The notes beneath the pieces are model-generated. The model saw only the letters and a list, made by a program, of their open reading frames with translations, had not been told where the DNA came from and made no database searches. Position numbers and translations under genes: made by a program. From VXNJ01 sp009840625 (GTDB taxonomy: Bacteria; Chloroflexota; UBA11872; VXNJ01): a stretch of 64,000 bases of DNA. Location: positions 1,550,001-1,614,000 of the forward strand of contig OZ242304.1 of NCBI GenBank assembly GCA_965207915.1. The letters run 5' to 3'. Positions 25,743 through 34,173 of this stretch are shown here, one piece after another; positions within the stretch are counted from its first letter, which is position 1; every line of letters starts with the position of its first letter.

Positions 25743-26900
25743 ATGGCGTTCATCTTCACTGGCTCCACCCAGTCATTCGGCGTTTTCCTCAAGGCCGTGA
25801 CCGAGGATCTCGGTGTCGGGCGCGAGACATTTGCGCTGGCGATCGCGGTGCTGCAGCTGGCAACCGGCGTACCGATCGCCGCCTACCTGGCCGACCGCTA
25901 CGGCCATTGGAAGGTGATCGTGCCGGCCAGCGTGGTCTTCGCGGCGGCGATGCTGCTCACCGCGCAGGCGCAGACCGGGCTCCAATTCCTCGCCTACCTC
26001 GGATTCCTGGGCGGCATCGCCATCAGCGGGGCTTCGATGACGGTGGTCGTCGGCGCGGTCGGGCAGATGGTGCCGGTGCGGCGCCGCAGCTTCGCCCTGG
26101 GCATCGTCACCGCCGGCTCCTCGGCCGGGATGTTTGTGCTGGTGCCGGCCTGGCAGCAGATCCTGAACCTGGTCGGCTGGCGCACGAACTTCGCCCTTTT
26201 CGCGCTGGTTCCGCTGGCCATCGGGTTGATGGCCTTCATCTTCCTGCGCGATACCGACAAGATGCCCAAGAGCGCGGACGTTATCGACGAACCGTTCGTG
26301 GAGATGCTCAAGCGGGCCCGCAAAAACCGCGACTACCTGTTGCTGACCGCCGGATTCTTCGTCTGCGGATTCCACGTCAGCTTCATCGCCGCCCACCTCC
26401 CCGCGTACCTGTCCGACGAGGGGATTTCGGCCACCGCCGCCGCCCTTGCGCTGGCAATGATCGGACTATTCAACATCTTCGGCTCGGCAATCTCCGGGCG
26501 CCTCGGCGACCGCTATCGGCGCAGCCGCCTGCTGGCCATCATTTACTCCCTGCGCGGCGTGGTGATCTTCGGGTTGCTGGTGCTGCCGCTGACTGAATTC
26601 ACCGCGATCGCGTTCGGGGCCCTGATGGGACTTCTGTGGCTGGCCACGGTTCCACTTACTTCCTCGACCGTCGCCCACCTGCTGGGCGCGCGCTACCTGG
26701 CGGTTATGTTCGGGACCACGTTTTTCTCCCACCAGATCGGATCGTTCCTGGGAGTCTGGCTCGGCGGACGCGTGTACGATGCCATCGGCACGTACGACCC
26801 GATTTGGATCGCCGGGATCGCATTGGGATTCGCCTCCGCGCTCATTCACCTGCCGATCGGCGACCGCCGTGGCGTGATGGCCGCCGCCGCGGCCTATTGA
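25743..26900 (+). CDS. MFS transporter (putative oxalate/formate-antiporter-like group)
   Basis: A 385-aa or longer major-facilitator protein with about 12 hydrophobic segments. The cytoplasmic A-motif is ADRYGHWKVIVP (about residue 50). The duplicated form later is GRLGDRYRRSRLLAI, and a hydrophilic linker (RDTDKMPKSADVIDEPF) separates the halves. ATG 25743 lies inside the first span: in-frame residues YRIPWTIVIAGAA precede it. The frame is open to 25611 but has only ATT or CTG (25650) as possible starts; a TTG at 25612 is in another frame and would need one extra base. The substrate is unknown. Confidence 0.82.
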   Translation: MAFIFTGSTQSFGVFLKAVTEDLGVGRETFALAIAVLQLATGVPIAAYLADRYGHWKVIVPASVVFAAAMLLTAQAQTGLQFLAYLGFLGGIAISGASMTVVVGAVGQMVPVRRRSFALGIVTAGSSAGMFVLVPAWQQILNLVGWRTNFALFALVPLAIGLMAFIFLRDTDKMPKSADVIDEPFVEMLKRARKNRDYLLLTAGFFVCGFHVSFIAAHLPAYLSDEGISATAAALALAMIGLFNIFGSAISGRLGDRYRRSRLLAIIYSLRGVVIFGLLVLPLTEFTAIAFGALMGLLWLATVPLTSSTVAHLLGARYLAVMFGTTFFSHQIGSFLGVWLGGRVYDAIGTYDPIWIAGIALGFASALIHLPIGDRRGVMAAAAAY

Positions 26901-27003
26901 ACGTCCCCGTTCGGACGGGCAATCACCGGATGCCGCTGCACGGGAAAATCCGGCCCTGCTGAGCCCCGGTTGGCGGCTGGGCCTGGCCCTTTGGGCGGCC
27001 GGG

Positions 27004-27708
27004 ATGGTAGGCGTGGTCGCCATCTCGTTCACAGTCCTGCCCGCGCTGCTGGAGACCACCGGGCCGCCTGCGCCGCTGTGGTTAATTGGCACGGTCAGCA
27101 CCGCTCAGACCGGAGCGTACCTCGGGCTGGCCGTCTGGGCGGGAGTCAGGCTGTCGCCGCGAATCGGATTCGGGGCGCCGGCATTTTCCGCGGCGGCCGC
27201 CGGACGGCGGTTCGGGCCGTCGCTGCGGCGGCAAATCGCCCCGGGCCTTGTGGGCGGGGTGATCGGCGGGCTGCTGTTGCAGATCGCCTGGCTGTTGGAG
27301 CCGGCCGAGCTGTCAGGGGCCGCCGGCAACGCGACCGTGCCGCCGCTGGTGCGAATCCTCTACGGCGGGATTACCGAGGAAATATTGACCCGCTGGGGCC
27401 TGATGACGGTCCTGGTGTGGGTCTTGTGGGTGATCGTTCAGCGGCGGCAAGGGCGCCCCGAGGTCGGAGTCGTCTGGGCCGGCATCGTGCTGAGCGCGAT
27501 CCCTTTCGGGGCCGGACACCTGCCCCTGGTCGCGTCGACCGTGGATGGATTGACCGCCGGCATCGTGGTCTGGGTAGTTGGCGCGAACGCACTGTTCGGA
27601 TTGCTGGCCGGGTTTCTGTATTGGCGCATTGGCCTGGAATCGGCCGTGATCGCCCATTCCCTGGCGCACGTATTCGACTACTTGGCAGGTTTCGCGGCTC
27701 CGATCTGA
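27004..27708 (+). CDS. CPBP-family intramembrane metalloprotease
   Basis: A 234-aa or longer membrane protein of the CPBP (Abi/CAAX-processing-like) family. All family motifs are present: GGITEEILTRWGL (EExxxR), IPFGAGHLP (FxxxH) and ESAVIAHSLAHVFDY (HxxxB-like). About six hydrophobic segments surround them. ATG 27004 falls within the first span, so the true N-terminus is probably upstream. TTG 26897 overlaps the previous stop as TTGA but is in another frame, while CTG 26956 is in frame. The function could be peptide maturation or self-immunity; the sequence does not say. Confidence 0.8.
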   Translation: MVGVVAISFTVLPALLETTGPPAPLWLIGTVSTAQTGAYLGLAVWAGVRLSPRIGFGAPAFSAAAAGRRFGPSLRRQIAPGLVGGVIGGLLLQIAWLLEPAELSGAAGNATVPPLVRILYGGITEEILTRWGLMTVLVWVLWVIVQRRQGRPEVGVVWAGIVLSAIPFGAGHLPLVASTVDGLTAGIVVWVVGANALFGLLAGFLYWRIGLESAVIAHSLAHVFDYLAGFAAPI

Positions 27709-27760
27709 CACATCCACCCGCCCGCGGCGTCGGTGAATCGCACGAAGCGGTTCGCTCGGA

Positions 27761-28501
27761 CTACTCTGCGAGCGCGCCCCCGTCGACCACCAGCTCGCTG
27801 CCGGTCACGAACGAGGATTCGTCGCAGGCCAGATAAAGTGCCGCGAAGGCGATGTCCTCGGGCGTGCCAAGGCGTCCGAGCGGCGTGTAGGCGTTGATTT
27901 CGCGGCCTCCGAATACCTGTCGCAAAAGATCGGTTTCAACCGGCCCCGGGTGGAGGGAATTGGCCCGGATCCCATCGCCCGCGTACTGGATCGCGGTGAG
28001 CTTTGTGAATGTCCGCACCGCCCCTTTGGCGGCCGGGTAGGCGGTTGCCCGGTCGACCCCCACCATTGCGACGATCGACGAGACGTTCACGATCGAGCCT
28101 CCGCCGGCGCGTCGCATTGCCGGGACGGCGGCTCTGGTGCCCAGGAAAACGCCCTTTGCGTTCACGTCGAACATGAAATCCCAGTCGTCCTCGGTGGTTT
28201 CTTCCACGCAGCCGCCGCGCCAGGCCCCGGCGTTGTTGACCAGGACGTCCAACCTGCCGTAGCCATCTTCTGCGGCCTCGACCGCGGCTTGCCAGTCGGC
28301 CGCCGACGTCACGTCCAGACGAATGAAAACCGCGCCGCCTCCGCCCTGGTTGATCTCGGCCGCCAGCTCCATCCCGACCTCCTCGAGGACGTCGCCGACT
28401 ACGACCCTGGCGCCTTCCTTGGCAAATAGCCGTGCCTCGGCCGCGCCTTGCCCCCTGGCGCTGCCGCTGATCAGGGCTACTTTCCCTGCCAATCGCCCCA
28501 T
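27761..28501 (-). CDS. SDR-family oxidoreductase (copy 1)
   Basis: A 246-aa short-chain dehydrogenase. The cofactor site is LISGSARGQGAAEARLF (TGxxxGxG type), with VVGDV at the end of beta-2 favouring NAD. NNAG is present, the catalytic Ser is in VSSIVAMVG, and Tyr/Lys are in AYPAAKGA. The C-terminal GSELVVDGGALAE is typical. It is a paralogue of the gene just upstream on the same strand; by eye more than half of the positions match. The substrate is unknown. Confidence 0.92.
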   Translation of the reverse strand: MGRLAGKVALISGSARGQGAAEARLFAKEGARVVVGDVLEEVGMELAAEINQGGGGAVFIRLDVTSAADWQAAVEAAEDGYGRLDVLVNNAGAWRGGCVEETTEDDWDFMFDVNAKGVFLGTRAAVPAMRRAGGGSIVNVSSIVAMVGVDRATAYPAAKGAVRTFTKLTAIQYAGDGIRANSLHPGPVETDLLRQVFGGREINAYTPLGRLGTPEDIAFAALYLACDESSFVTGSELVVDGGALAE

Positions 28502-28567
28502 TTGGGCAACCTCCTGCTAATTGCGGTCAGTCGGCTCCCGCCCGGCCCCGCCGCGGCTGGTCGGACG

Positions 28568-28600
28568 CGGCCGGAATTGCGGGATCAAGAATTCCGGCCG
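28568..28600. repeat. Inverted repeat between the SDR genes
   Basis: CGGCCGGAATT (28568-28578) and AATTCCGGCCG (28590-28600) are perfect 11-bp arms around an 11-base loop. It lies in the 177-bp gap between the two SDR genes, both on the minus strand, and downstream of copy 2. It has no T tract on either side, so it may be a weak terminator, an RNA stabiliser or a remnant of a mobile repeat. Confidence 0.4.
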
Positions 28601-28678
28601 TTGGCCAAGAATTAGCAATCCGCCTGCCCACTCGCACCCTGCGTGAACATTGCTTTCGCGCCGCCGCGTTGATCAGGA

Positions 28679-29425
28679 TCATTCGGCGGTTGCGCCGCCG
28701 TCGATGACCAATTCGCTGCCGGTGACGAAGGAAGATTCGTCGCAAGCCAGGTAGAGCGCGCCGAAGGCGACATCCTCCGCCTTTCCCACTCGTCCGAGCG
28801 GGGCGGGAGCGAACTCTTCGATCTCGAGCGACTCCACCACCTGCGCCAGCAAGTCCGTGTCAATCGGTCCCGGGTGGATCGAATTGGCGCGAATGCCGTC
28901 GGGCGCGTACTGGATCGCGGTGGCCTTGGTGAATACGCGTATGGCCCCCTTGGATGCGGCGTAGGCCGAGGTCCGCGGGTTCCCAACGATTCCCGAAATC
29001 GAAGATACGTTTACGATCGACCCTCCTCCGCCGGCCCGCATTGCCGGAATGGCGGCCCTGGTGCCGAGAAACACCCCCTTGGAGTTGACGTCGTTGACGG
29101 CGTCCCAGTGCTCCACGCTGGTTTCTTCAACCCGTCCGCCACGCCAGATGCCGGCGTTGTTTACCAGCACGTCCAGCCGGCCGTGGCCGGAAACGGCGGC
29201 GGCCACGGCGTCACGCCAGTCCCGCTCGCTGGTAACGTCCAGATGCACGAATCGGGCATGGCCGCCCGCGGCGCCGATTGCGGAAGCGACTTCCGCGCCG
29301 GCGGCATCGCGCACGTCGCCGACGACCACCCTGGCGCCCTCGGCGGCAAACAGCCGGGAGATCGCCGCGCCCAGGCCCCCGCTACCTCCGCTGACCAGGG
29401 CGACTTTGCCGTCCAGGCGGCCCAT
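28679..29425 (-). CDS. SDR-family oxidoreductase (copy 2)
   Basis: A 248-aa short-chain dehydrogenase closely similar to the adjacent copy 1 throughout. The nucleotide site is LVSGGSGGLGAAISRLF, the catalytic Ser is in VSSISGIVG, and Tyr/Lys are in AYAASKGA. The C-terminus GSELVIDGGATAE nearly equals the copy 1 end. The pair probably arose by tandem duplication. Differences cluster around the substrate loop (LLAQVVESLEIEEFAP versus LLRQVFGGREINAY), so the substrates may differ. Confidence 0.92.
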   Translation of the reverse strand: MGRLDGKVALVSGGSGGLGAAISRLFAAEGARVVVGDVRDAAGAEVASAIGAAGGHARFVHLDVTSERDWRDAVAAAVSGHGRLDVLVNNAGIWRGGRVEETSVEHWDAVNDVNSKGVFLGTRAAIPAMRAGGGGSIVNVSSISGIVGNPRTSAYAASKGAIRVFTKATAIQYAPDGIRANSIHPGPIDTDLLAQVVESLEIEEFAPAPLGRVGKAEDVAFGALYLACDESSFVTGSELVIDGGATAE

Positions 29426-29590
29426 TCGATCGTTCCTTAAGGTCCGGCGAGCGTGGGCGCCGGCCCGGTACTGACCTGAATCATGTCGCCGGCAGCGGGG
29501 GCTTGAGATTCTCCCGACGGCCTGCGGGTAGGGTTGCGCGTCTACAACGCCGCGTGATCACTGGCCCGTCCCGCTGGGCTTCCCGCGCCT

Positions 29591-30253
29591 TCAGCGCTTT
29601 ATTTCAATCGAACCGAAAAGGGCGCTGCCGGTCACCTGGACCTGGTGTTCTGGGGCACCGGGTGGGTCCTTCTCCAGCACCGAACCGAACGTTGCGGTAA
29701 CCCCGGAAGTGTCGAGACTCCAGTTCTGCGGCACCCGCAGCTCGATGCTGCCGAAAATCGCCGCAGCTTCGATGCGCGCCGGCTTCGCCTTTAGTTCGGC
29801 CTCGCGCAGATCGAATTCGCAACTGCCGAACGTGGCGTTTATCTGCAGCGGATCGGGCAACTGCCCGGCGACCCGGCGCTGGACCTGGCCGAAGATCGCC
29901 AGCGCATCTTCGCTATCCCGGGTGCGACGCTGGAGCCCCTGAACCAGCACCGCGATGCCAATGGCAATGATCAACAGCGGCCAGATCAGGCTGCCGTCGA
30001 GGGCCAGATCGGCCACGATCGCGACCTGCAGCAGGACGAGCACCGCGATTGCCAGCAGCAACCACGGGCGCGAACCAGCGCTTGAGCCGGCGACCATTCG
30101 CACTGCCAGGTAGACGGCGGCAATCGCCGGGATCATTTCCCAGACATCCGGGAAGCCGTCGATCGACCCTTCCAGCAGGGCCACCACTCCGAGGGTGATG
30201 AGCGCGGCGCCGAACGCCAGTCCGTCGACCCTTTTTTCCATGGTCCGCCCCAT
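29591..30253 (-). CDS. LiaF-like membrane protein (DUF5668/cell-wall-active response domain)
   Basis: A 220-aa protein with four hydrophobic N-terminal segments (about residues 12-25, 38-52, 62-84 and 88-104). A soluble C-terminal part follows with repeats of the form INATFGSCEFDLREA, EAAAIFGSIELRVP, VTATFGSVLE and ALFGSIEIKR. This beta-strand repeat is the LiaF C-terminal (cell-wall-active antibiotics response) domain. LiaF is a membrane negative regulator of LiaRS-type stress systems in Firmicutes. No kinase/regulator pair is adjacent here, so the role is uncertain. It lies six bases downstream of the lipoprotein gene on the same strand. Confidence 0.75.
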   Translation of the reverse strand: MGRTMEKRVDGLAFGAALITLGVVALLEGSIDGFPDVWEMIPAIAAVYLAVRMVAGSSAGSRPWLLLAIAVLVLLQVAIVADLALDGSLIWPLLIIAIGIAVLVQGLQRRTRDSEDALAIFGQVQRRVAGQLPDPLQINATFGSCEFDLREAELKAKPARIEAAAIFGSIELRVPQNWSLDTSGVTATFGSVLEKDPPGAPEHQVQVTGSALFGSIEIKR

Positions 30254-30259
30254 CAGCGC

Positions 30260-30826
30260 TCAGGCTGCGACCTGGCAGTTCTCGATTGAGACGTCGTAGA
30301 CGTAATCGATGATCGTGCCGGTTATCGTGATCGGTTCACCAGGCTGGCGGTCCTTCTGCGATTCGTAGTCTTCCGCGCCGAGGTTGCAAATGACGCCGTT
30401 GACGTAGTCTCCGCCGACCACCATGATGAATCCGCCGCGGCCGGCGGAGAAGTTCTCGCGGATCATCCCGCTGATGCGGGCGGTTTGGCCCGTGTACTCG
30501 GCCAGGGCGGCGTCCTTATCGGCAATGAAAGCGGCAAAGAGTTCGTCGGCGCCGATCTCGATGTCGGTCTCCGGCGGGGCCGCTTCCTCGACCGGCGCGG
30601 GTTCGGGTTCGGGCGCCGGAGTCGGTTCGGGCGAGGGTGTCGGCTCGGGTGCCGGTTCCGGAGTCGGCTCGGGCGCTGGTTCGGGGGCCGCCGTGGGAGC
30701 CGGAGGGGCCGCCGCCGGTGCGGTCGCGGTCTCCTCCTCGCCGCAGGCTGCGGTCAGCAGCGCCAGGGCGATCGCACTCGAGAGCAGGATGACCGTCAAC
30801 TTGTTTGGATTGGCGCTCGGGTGCAC
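30260..30826 (-). CDS. Lipoprotein with Pro-Glu-rich linker and OB-fold (tRNA_anti-like) domain
   Basis: A 188-aa secreted lipoprotein. The signal segment ends at the lipobox LLTAACGEE (Cys near residue 28). A low-complexity linker of repeated PEP/PAP units follows (about residues 37-83); its codons make GC-rich repeats at 30600-30700. The C-terminal half (GADELFAAFIADKDAALAEYTGQTARISGMI) resembles the tRNA_anti-like OB-fold of unknown role. It probably extends from the membrane through the cell wall layer. It is followed by the LiaF-like gene. Confidence 0.8.
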   Translation of the reverse strand: MHPSANPNKLTVILLSSAIALALLTAACGEEETATAPAAAPPAPTAAPEPAPEPTPEPAPEPTPSPEPTPAPEPEPAPVEEAAPPETDIEIGADELFAAFIADKDAALAEYTGQTARISGMIRENFSAGRGGFIMVVGGDYVNGVICNLGAEDYESQKDRQPGEPITITGTIIDYVYDVSIENCQVAA

Positions 30827-30840
30827 GTGCTATCTCCCGT

Positions 30841-31821
30841 TCAGTAATCGCGATCGGCCACAAGATCGACCATCTCGTCCAGCATTTGCGCGTAGTTCTT
30901 TTTTACAGCCAGCCCGCCTACCAGATCGCGGCAATGCGCCTGGATTCCGGTCAGGCGTTCGCGCATCTGGGACGCCACCCCGGCTTCATCGAACCGATCC
31001 AGCAGCGTTCGGACGTCCTCATCGGTCGCCACAGTTTCAGGGATCTGGCCGCCCGCCTGCACGTAAAGCACCACCGGCAGCGATTTTTTGCCGCGCCGCA
31101 GGTCCCCGCCCGCCGGTTTGCCGGTCACCTGCGGGTCTCCCCAGATGCCGAGCGCGTCGTCGCGCATCTGGAAGGCCAGGCCCAGTTGATGGCCGAGGCG
31201 CCGCCAGGGATCGGAATCGCACCCGGCCGCCACCGCGCCCATTTCCAGGGCGAGGCCGAAAAGGGTCGCCGTCTTCAGGGCGATCATCTGTTCGTACTCG
31301 CTCGCGCTTACCGCGCTGCGGGTTTCGAACTGAAGGTCGAGCTGCTGGCCGCGGATGACCGCCCCGCAGGCGTCGGCCATGCGCCGGATCGAAGCCGTTG
31401 GGTCGGCGCCGAATTCGGCGAGAGCGGCAAATGCCCGCGTGAGCAGCAGATCGCCGGCGTTGATCGCCGTGGCTTCGCCCCAGATGGTCCAGGCGGCCGG
31501 GCGTCCGCGGCGCTGGCGGTCGCGGTCCATGATGTCGTCGTGGAGCAGGGTCATGGCGTGGAACAACTCGATCGCGGCCGCCGCCGGCAGGCCCGCCCGC
31601 CCGCCGCCGAGCGCCTCGCAGGCAAGCAGCAGCAGACCGGCGCGGAGCTGCTTGCCGCCGCTGGGGCCGGTAATCGGCGTCCCGTTGGCCTCGGTCCAGC
31701 CCAGGTGGTAGCGGGCGACTCGCGTGACCGGATTCTGGTCCTCCCCCACCACCCGGCGCATCTCTTCGTCGGTGAGCGGTCGGCAGTCCGCCAGGTATTC
31801 CAAAAATCGCACCCTAGGCAC
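30841..31821 (-). CDS. Polyprenyl (isoprenoid) diphosphate synthase
   Basis: A 326-aa trans-isoprenyl diphosphate synthase. The first aspartate-rich motif is LLHDDIMDRDRQRRG (about residue 90) and the second is QMRDDALGIWGD (about 215). GGKQLRAG replaces the common GKRLRP. It condenses isopentenyl diphosphate to make GGPP or longer chains for lipids and quinones; chain length is not obvious. I start at GTG 31821, with GGGGAG 3-5 bases upstream; the longer frame reads an arginine-rich region overlapping the divergent MFS gene. Confidence 0.9.
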   Translation of the reverse strand: MPRVRFLEYLADCRPLTDEEMRRVVGEDQNPVTRVARYHLGWTEANGTPITGPSGGKQLRAGLLLLACEALGGGRAGLPAAAAIELFHAMTLLHDDIMDRDRQRRGRPAAWTIWGEATAINAGDLLLTRAFAALAEFGADPTASIRRMADACGAVIRGQQLDLQFETRSAVSASEYEQMIALKTATLFGLALEMGAVAAGCDSDPWRRLGHQLGLAFQMRDDALGIWGDPQVTGKPAGGDLRRGKKSLPVVLYVQAGGQIPETVATDEDVRTLLDRFDEAGVASQMRERLTGIQAHCRDLVGGLAVKKNYAQMLDEMVDLVADRDY

Positions 31822-31924
31822 TCTCTCCCCGGCCCGCAACCGGTCTGCCCGGAAAATGTAGGGGTCTGGCCCGCACCGGCCCAGGCTGCCCCGCAACCGC
31901 CGCCATTTTCGGATAACCCTCCCC

Positions 31925-33421
31925 GTGCAGGCCCAACCCTTGCGAACCCTTAGCCTGCGAACCTCGTTCGCACCGCTCCTGGCCGGGTTTATCTGCGTGT
32001 TCCTCGGCACCTACGACAACACCGCGCTGGCGGTGGTGTTGCCAACCATTGCCGACGATCTGGGACTTGACCTGCAGATCGCACAATGGACCAACCTGGC
32101 GCCAATGATCATGTCGGCGGCGCTGCTACTGGTCATGGGCAACCTGGCGGACCGCATCGGACACCGGCGAGTCCTCTACGCCGGCCTGGCCACATATTTC
32201 GTGTCGGCGTTGCTGGCGGCGTTGTCGAACGGGTTCGCGATGCTGCTCCTCGCACGATTCCTGACCGGAATCGCCCTTGCTTCCTGCTACACCGTCGGGC
32301 CGGCTTTCACGATTCGCTCGTTTGTTCCCGGCCGCCGCGCCCGCGCCCTCTCGGTGGTCGGGATCACCACCTCGATCGGACTGGTTTCGGGTCCGGTGCT
32401 CGGCGGCTATCTGGGTGAGACGTTTGGTTGGCGGACGCTGTTCTGGGCTCCCCTGGCGATCTTGGTCCTGGTGATGGCGGTCATCTGGTTGGGGCCCCGG
32501 CTGCGATTGTTCGAACGCCTCTGGGAGACCCCGCAGCGGCTGGAGCGCAAGTTCGACTACCGCGGAGCATCGCTGATGCTCTTCTGGCAGGGCCCGCTGC
32601 TGCTGGCCATCACCCTGGGCAACGATCGCGGCTGGCTCAGTCCGGAGATTCTGGCGGCGGCCGCATTGGGCACGGTGGTCTTGTATTTCTTCGTGCGGGT
32701 CCAGCTCAACGCCGCTCACCCGACCCTTGATTTCCGGTTGTTCAAGTTGCGCGATTTCCGCCTGCCGGTGTTGGCCGCGGCGCTCGGGTTCACGGTGGTG
32801 ATCATCAACTTCCTTTTGCTCCCGTTCTATATGTCGCTGGTGCTGGGGATGTCCGCCTTCGCAATCGGAATCGTGGCCGCCATCTCGCCGGCGATGATGT
32901 CGTTCATGGCCCCGCTGGGAGCCCTCTGGGCCGAGCGCGCTTCCCCGCGGCACCCGGCTTCCGCCGGCCTGGCGCTGCTGGTTGTTGGAACCGTGCTTAT
33001 GCTGCTGCTGCTGCGCACCGATTCGTCGGTCTGGCTGCTGGTCGGTTTGCTGGCCCTGACCGGCATCGGCCTGGGCACATTCGAATGGACCATAAACAGC
33101 TCGATCGTTGGATCCCTGCCCCGTTCGATGCTGGGCACGTCGGCCGGAATCCTGGCCACCGCGCGGACTTTCGGGTTCTCCCTGGGCCAGTCGGTCTGGG
33201 GTCTGGTCTTCACGCTGGCGGTGACCAGTCGGTCGGGGGGAACGGTGGCCCTGGAAGCCCCGCCGGAAGATCTGATGTTCGGTCTGCGGGCATGTTTTGC
33301 GATCGGCGCGGTGGTGGCCCTGCTGGCGTTCGCCCTGGCGTTCGCCCAGCGCGACAACCCGCCGCCGGCGACCGAGGCCGATATTCTGGCGCTCCGGCCG
33401 CCGGGGCGCGCAGAGCGCTGA
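31925..33421 (+). CDS. MFS drug transporter, DHA2/EmrB type
   Basis: A 498-aa protein with about 14 hydrophobic segments, as in EmrB/QacA. GTYDNTALAVVLPTIADDL contains the DHA2 motif near TM1. The A-motif is GNLADRIGHRRVLYAG, and motif C is GLVSGPVLGGYLGETFGWRTLFW. It probably exports small molecules using the proton gradient. It starts at GTG 31925 and is divergent from the polyprenyl synthase with about 100 bp between the starts. It ends about 220 bp before the IS21-disrupted gene. Confidence 0.9.
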   Translation: MQAQPLRTLSLRTSFAPLLAGFICVFLGTYDNTALAVVLPTIADDLGLDLQIAQWTNLAPMIMSAALLLVMGNLADRIGHRRVLYAGLATYFVSALLAALSNGFAMLLLARFLTGIALASCYTVGPAFTIRSFVPGRRARALSVVGITTSIGLVSGPVLGGYLGETFGWRTLFWAPLAILVLVMAVIWLGPRLRLFERLWETPQRLERKFDYRGASLMLFWQGPLLLAITLGNDRGWLSPEILAAAALGTVVLYFFVRVQLNAAHPTLDFRLFKLRDFRLPVLAAALGFTVVIINFLLLPFYMSLVLGMSAFAIGIVAAISPAMMSFMAPLGALWAERASPRHPASAGLALLVVGTVLMLLLLRTDSSVWLLVGLLALTGIGLGTFEWTINSSIVGSLPRSMLGTSAGILATARTFGFSLGQSVWGLVFTLAVTSRSGGTVALEAPPEDLMFGLRACFAIGAVVALLAFALAFAQRDNPPPATEADILALRPPGRAER

Positions 33422-33638
33422 CCGGCCAGATCCTCATCATTCCCGGATTTGGGTGAATGATTGGCGTTCGCGTGGGAAATGAACTGAGCGGGCCCGGCGC
33501 GCGGGTGTGGGCCGCCCGCTACCCGACGTGGGTGCCCCGGCCAAACAACCCAATCGGTGGCCCCGCCTGTTGTAATCTGGCACCAGCAAATGAGGTTGAC
33601 CGGAACCGCGTGACCCAACCGACCGAGGGGATTTGAAT

Positions 33639-33650
33639 ATGCTCCCAGAT
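33639..33650 (+). pseudogene. First four codons of the disrupted Cache-repeat gene
   Basis: ATG at 33639 is followed by CTC CCA GAT and then by the IS21 left end. GAGGGG at 33625-33630 lies 8 bases before the ATG, an ideal ribosome site. Joining this to 36804 onward, with IS21 and one CAGAT copy removed, gives MLPDSGQIAALPANAGRHP and then the signal peptide in frame. This fragment is all that remains upstream of the element. The 217 bp between the MFS gene and this ATG holds no other gene I can see. Confidence 0.85.
33646..33650. repeat. IS21 target-site duplication, left copy
   Basis: CAGAT directly precedes the TG end at 33651. The same five bases follow the CA end at 36799-36803. A 5-bp duplication is normal for IS21-family transposition. 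Confidence 0.9.
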
Positions 33651-33706
33651 TGTCGGTGGCGAGTTGATTTCGCACGACTACGGAAGTCACTTTCGCACGG
33701 CCGTGG

Positions 33707-33742
33707 CAAACAAACCTGCACGCCGGCGTGCAGGTTTGTTTG
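33707..33742. repeat. 36-bp perfect palindrome in the IS21 left end
   Basis: Bases 33707-33742 are identical to their reverse complement. The arms carry CAAACAAACCTGCACG and the centre is CCGG. It lies just inside the element, after the terminal repeat and about 430 bp past the istB stop. It could form a cruciform, act as a transposase-binding or insulation site, or be a bidirectional terminator that shields the element. The rest of the region 33743-34140 has no gene I can support. Confidence 0.85.
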
Positions 33743-34140
33743 AAGCTCCGTAACGGCCCGATCCTTCCAATATTCGGCGCCCGCCGCAACGACGTTCAGC
33801 CCTCTCTTCCCAGCGGCGGAGTCGCTCCCTGGTTCGTGCGATTTTGGCCTTGTTTTCGCTCTTAACAGGCAATTGGGCCGCGGGTTCGGGGTCATGCAGG
33901 GTCCCGCAAGGCGCTGTATGAGCCTCCTGGCGGCCCGTTTTTGGCCCGATCGGGGCAATTGCGGTCTCTGACGCCGGTTTCGGGCCGATCCGGGGCCGGT
34001 CCCGCCTCCGCAAAACCCTGATTCGACCTCACAGCGGCCATGTTTTGAGGCGATGTCGCCGGAGCACAACATGCAGGGATCCCTGTACAGCAGCAGCGGC
34101 CCCGCCCGTTTCCGGATGCGGGACCGCCGCGGCATATAGG

Positions 34141-34164
34141 CGGAAGGGACCAGCGCCCCTTCCG
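34141..34164 (-). terminator. Hairpin downstream of istB
   Basis: CGGAAGGG (34141-34148) and CCCTTCCG (34157-34164) form an 8-bp stem with an 8-base loop, 10 bases after the istB stop. The minus-strand downstream sequence is CTATATGCC, so there is no T tract. It may be a weak terminator or an RNA-stabilising stem. Confidence 0.4.
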
Positions 34165-34173
34165 GCGGGCTGC

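Noticed and set aside
30600..30700. Short GC-rich repeats as a possible CRISPR or minisatellite
   Set aside because: They encode the Pro/Glu linker of a lipoprotein and have no spacer-repeat structure.
33651..34140. Minus-strand frames of 108 and 232 codons in the IS21 left end
   Set aside because: They have no family signal and cross the IS boundary, so they are not passenger genes I can support.
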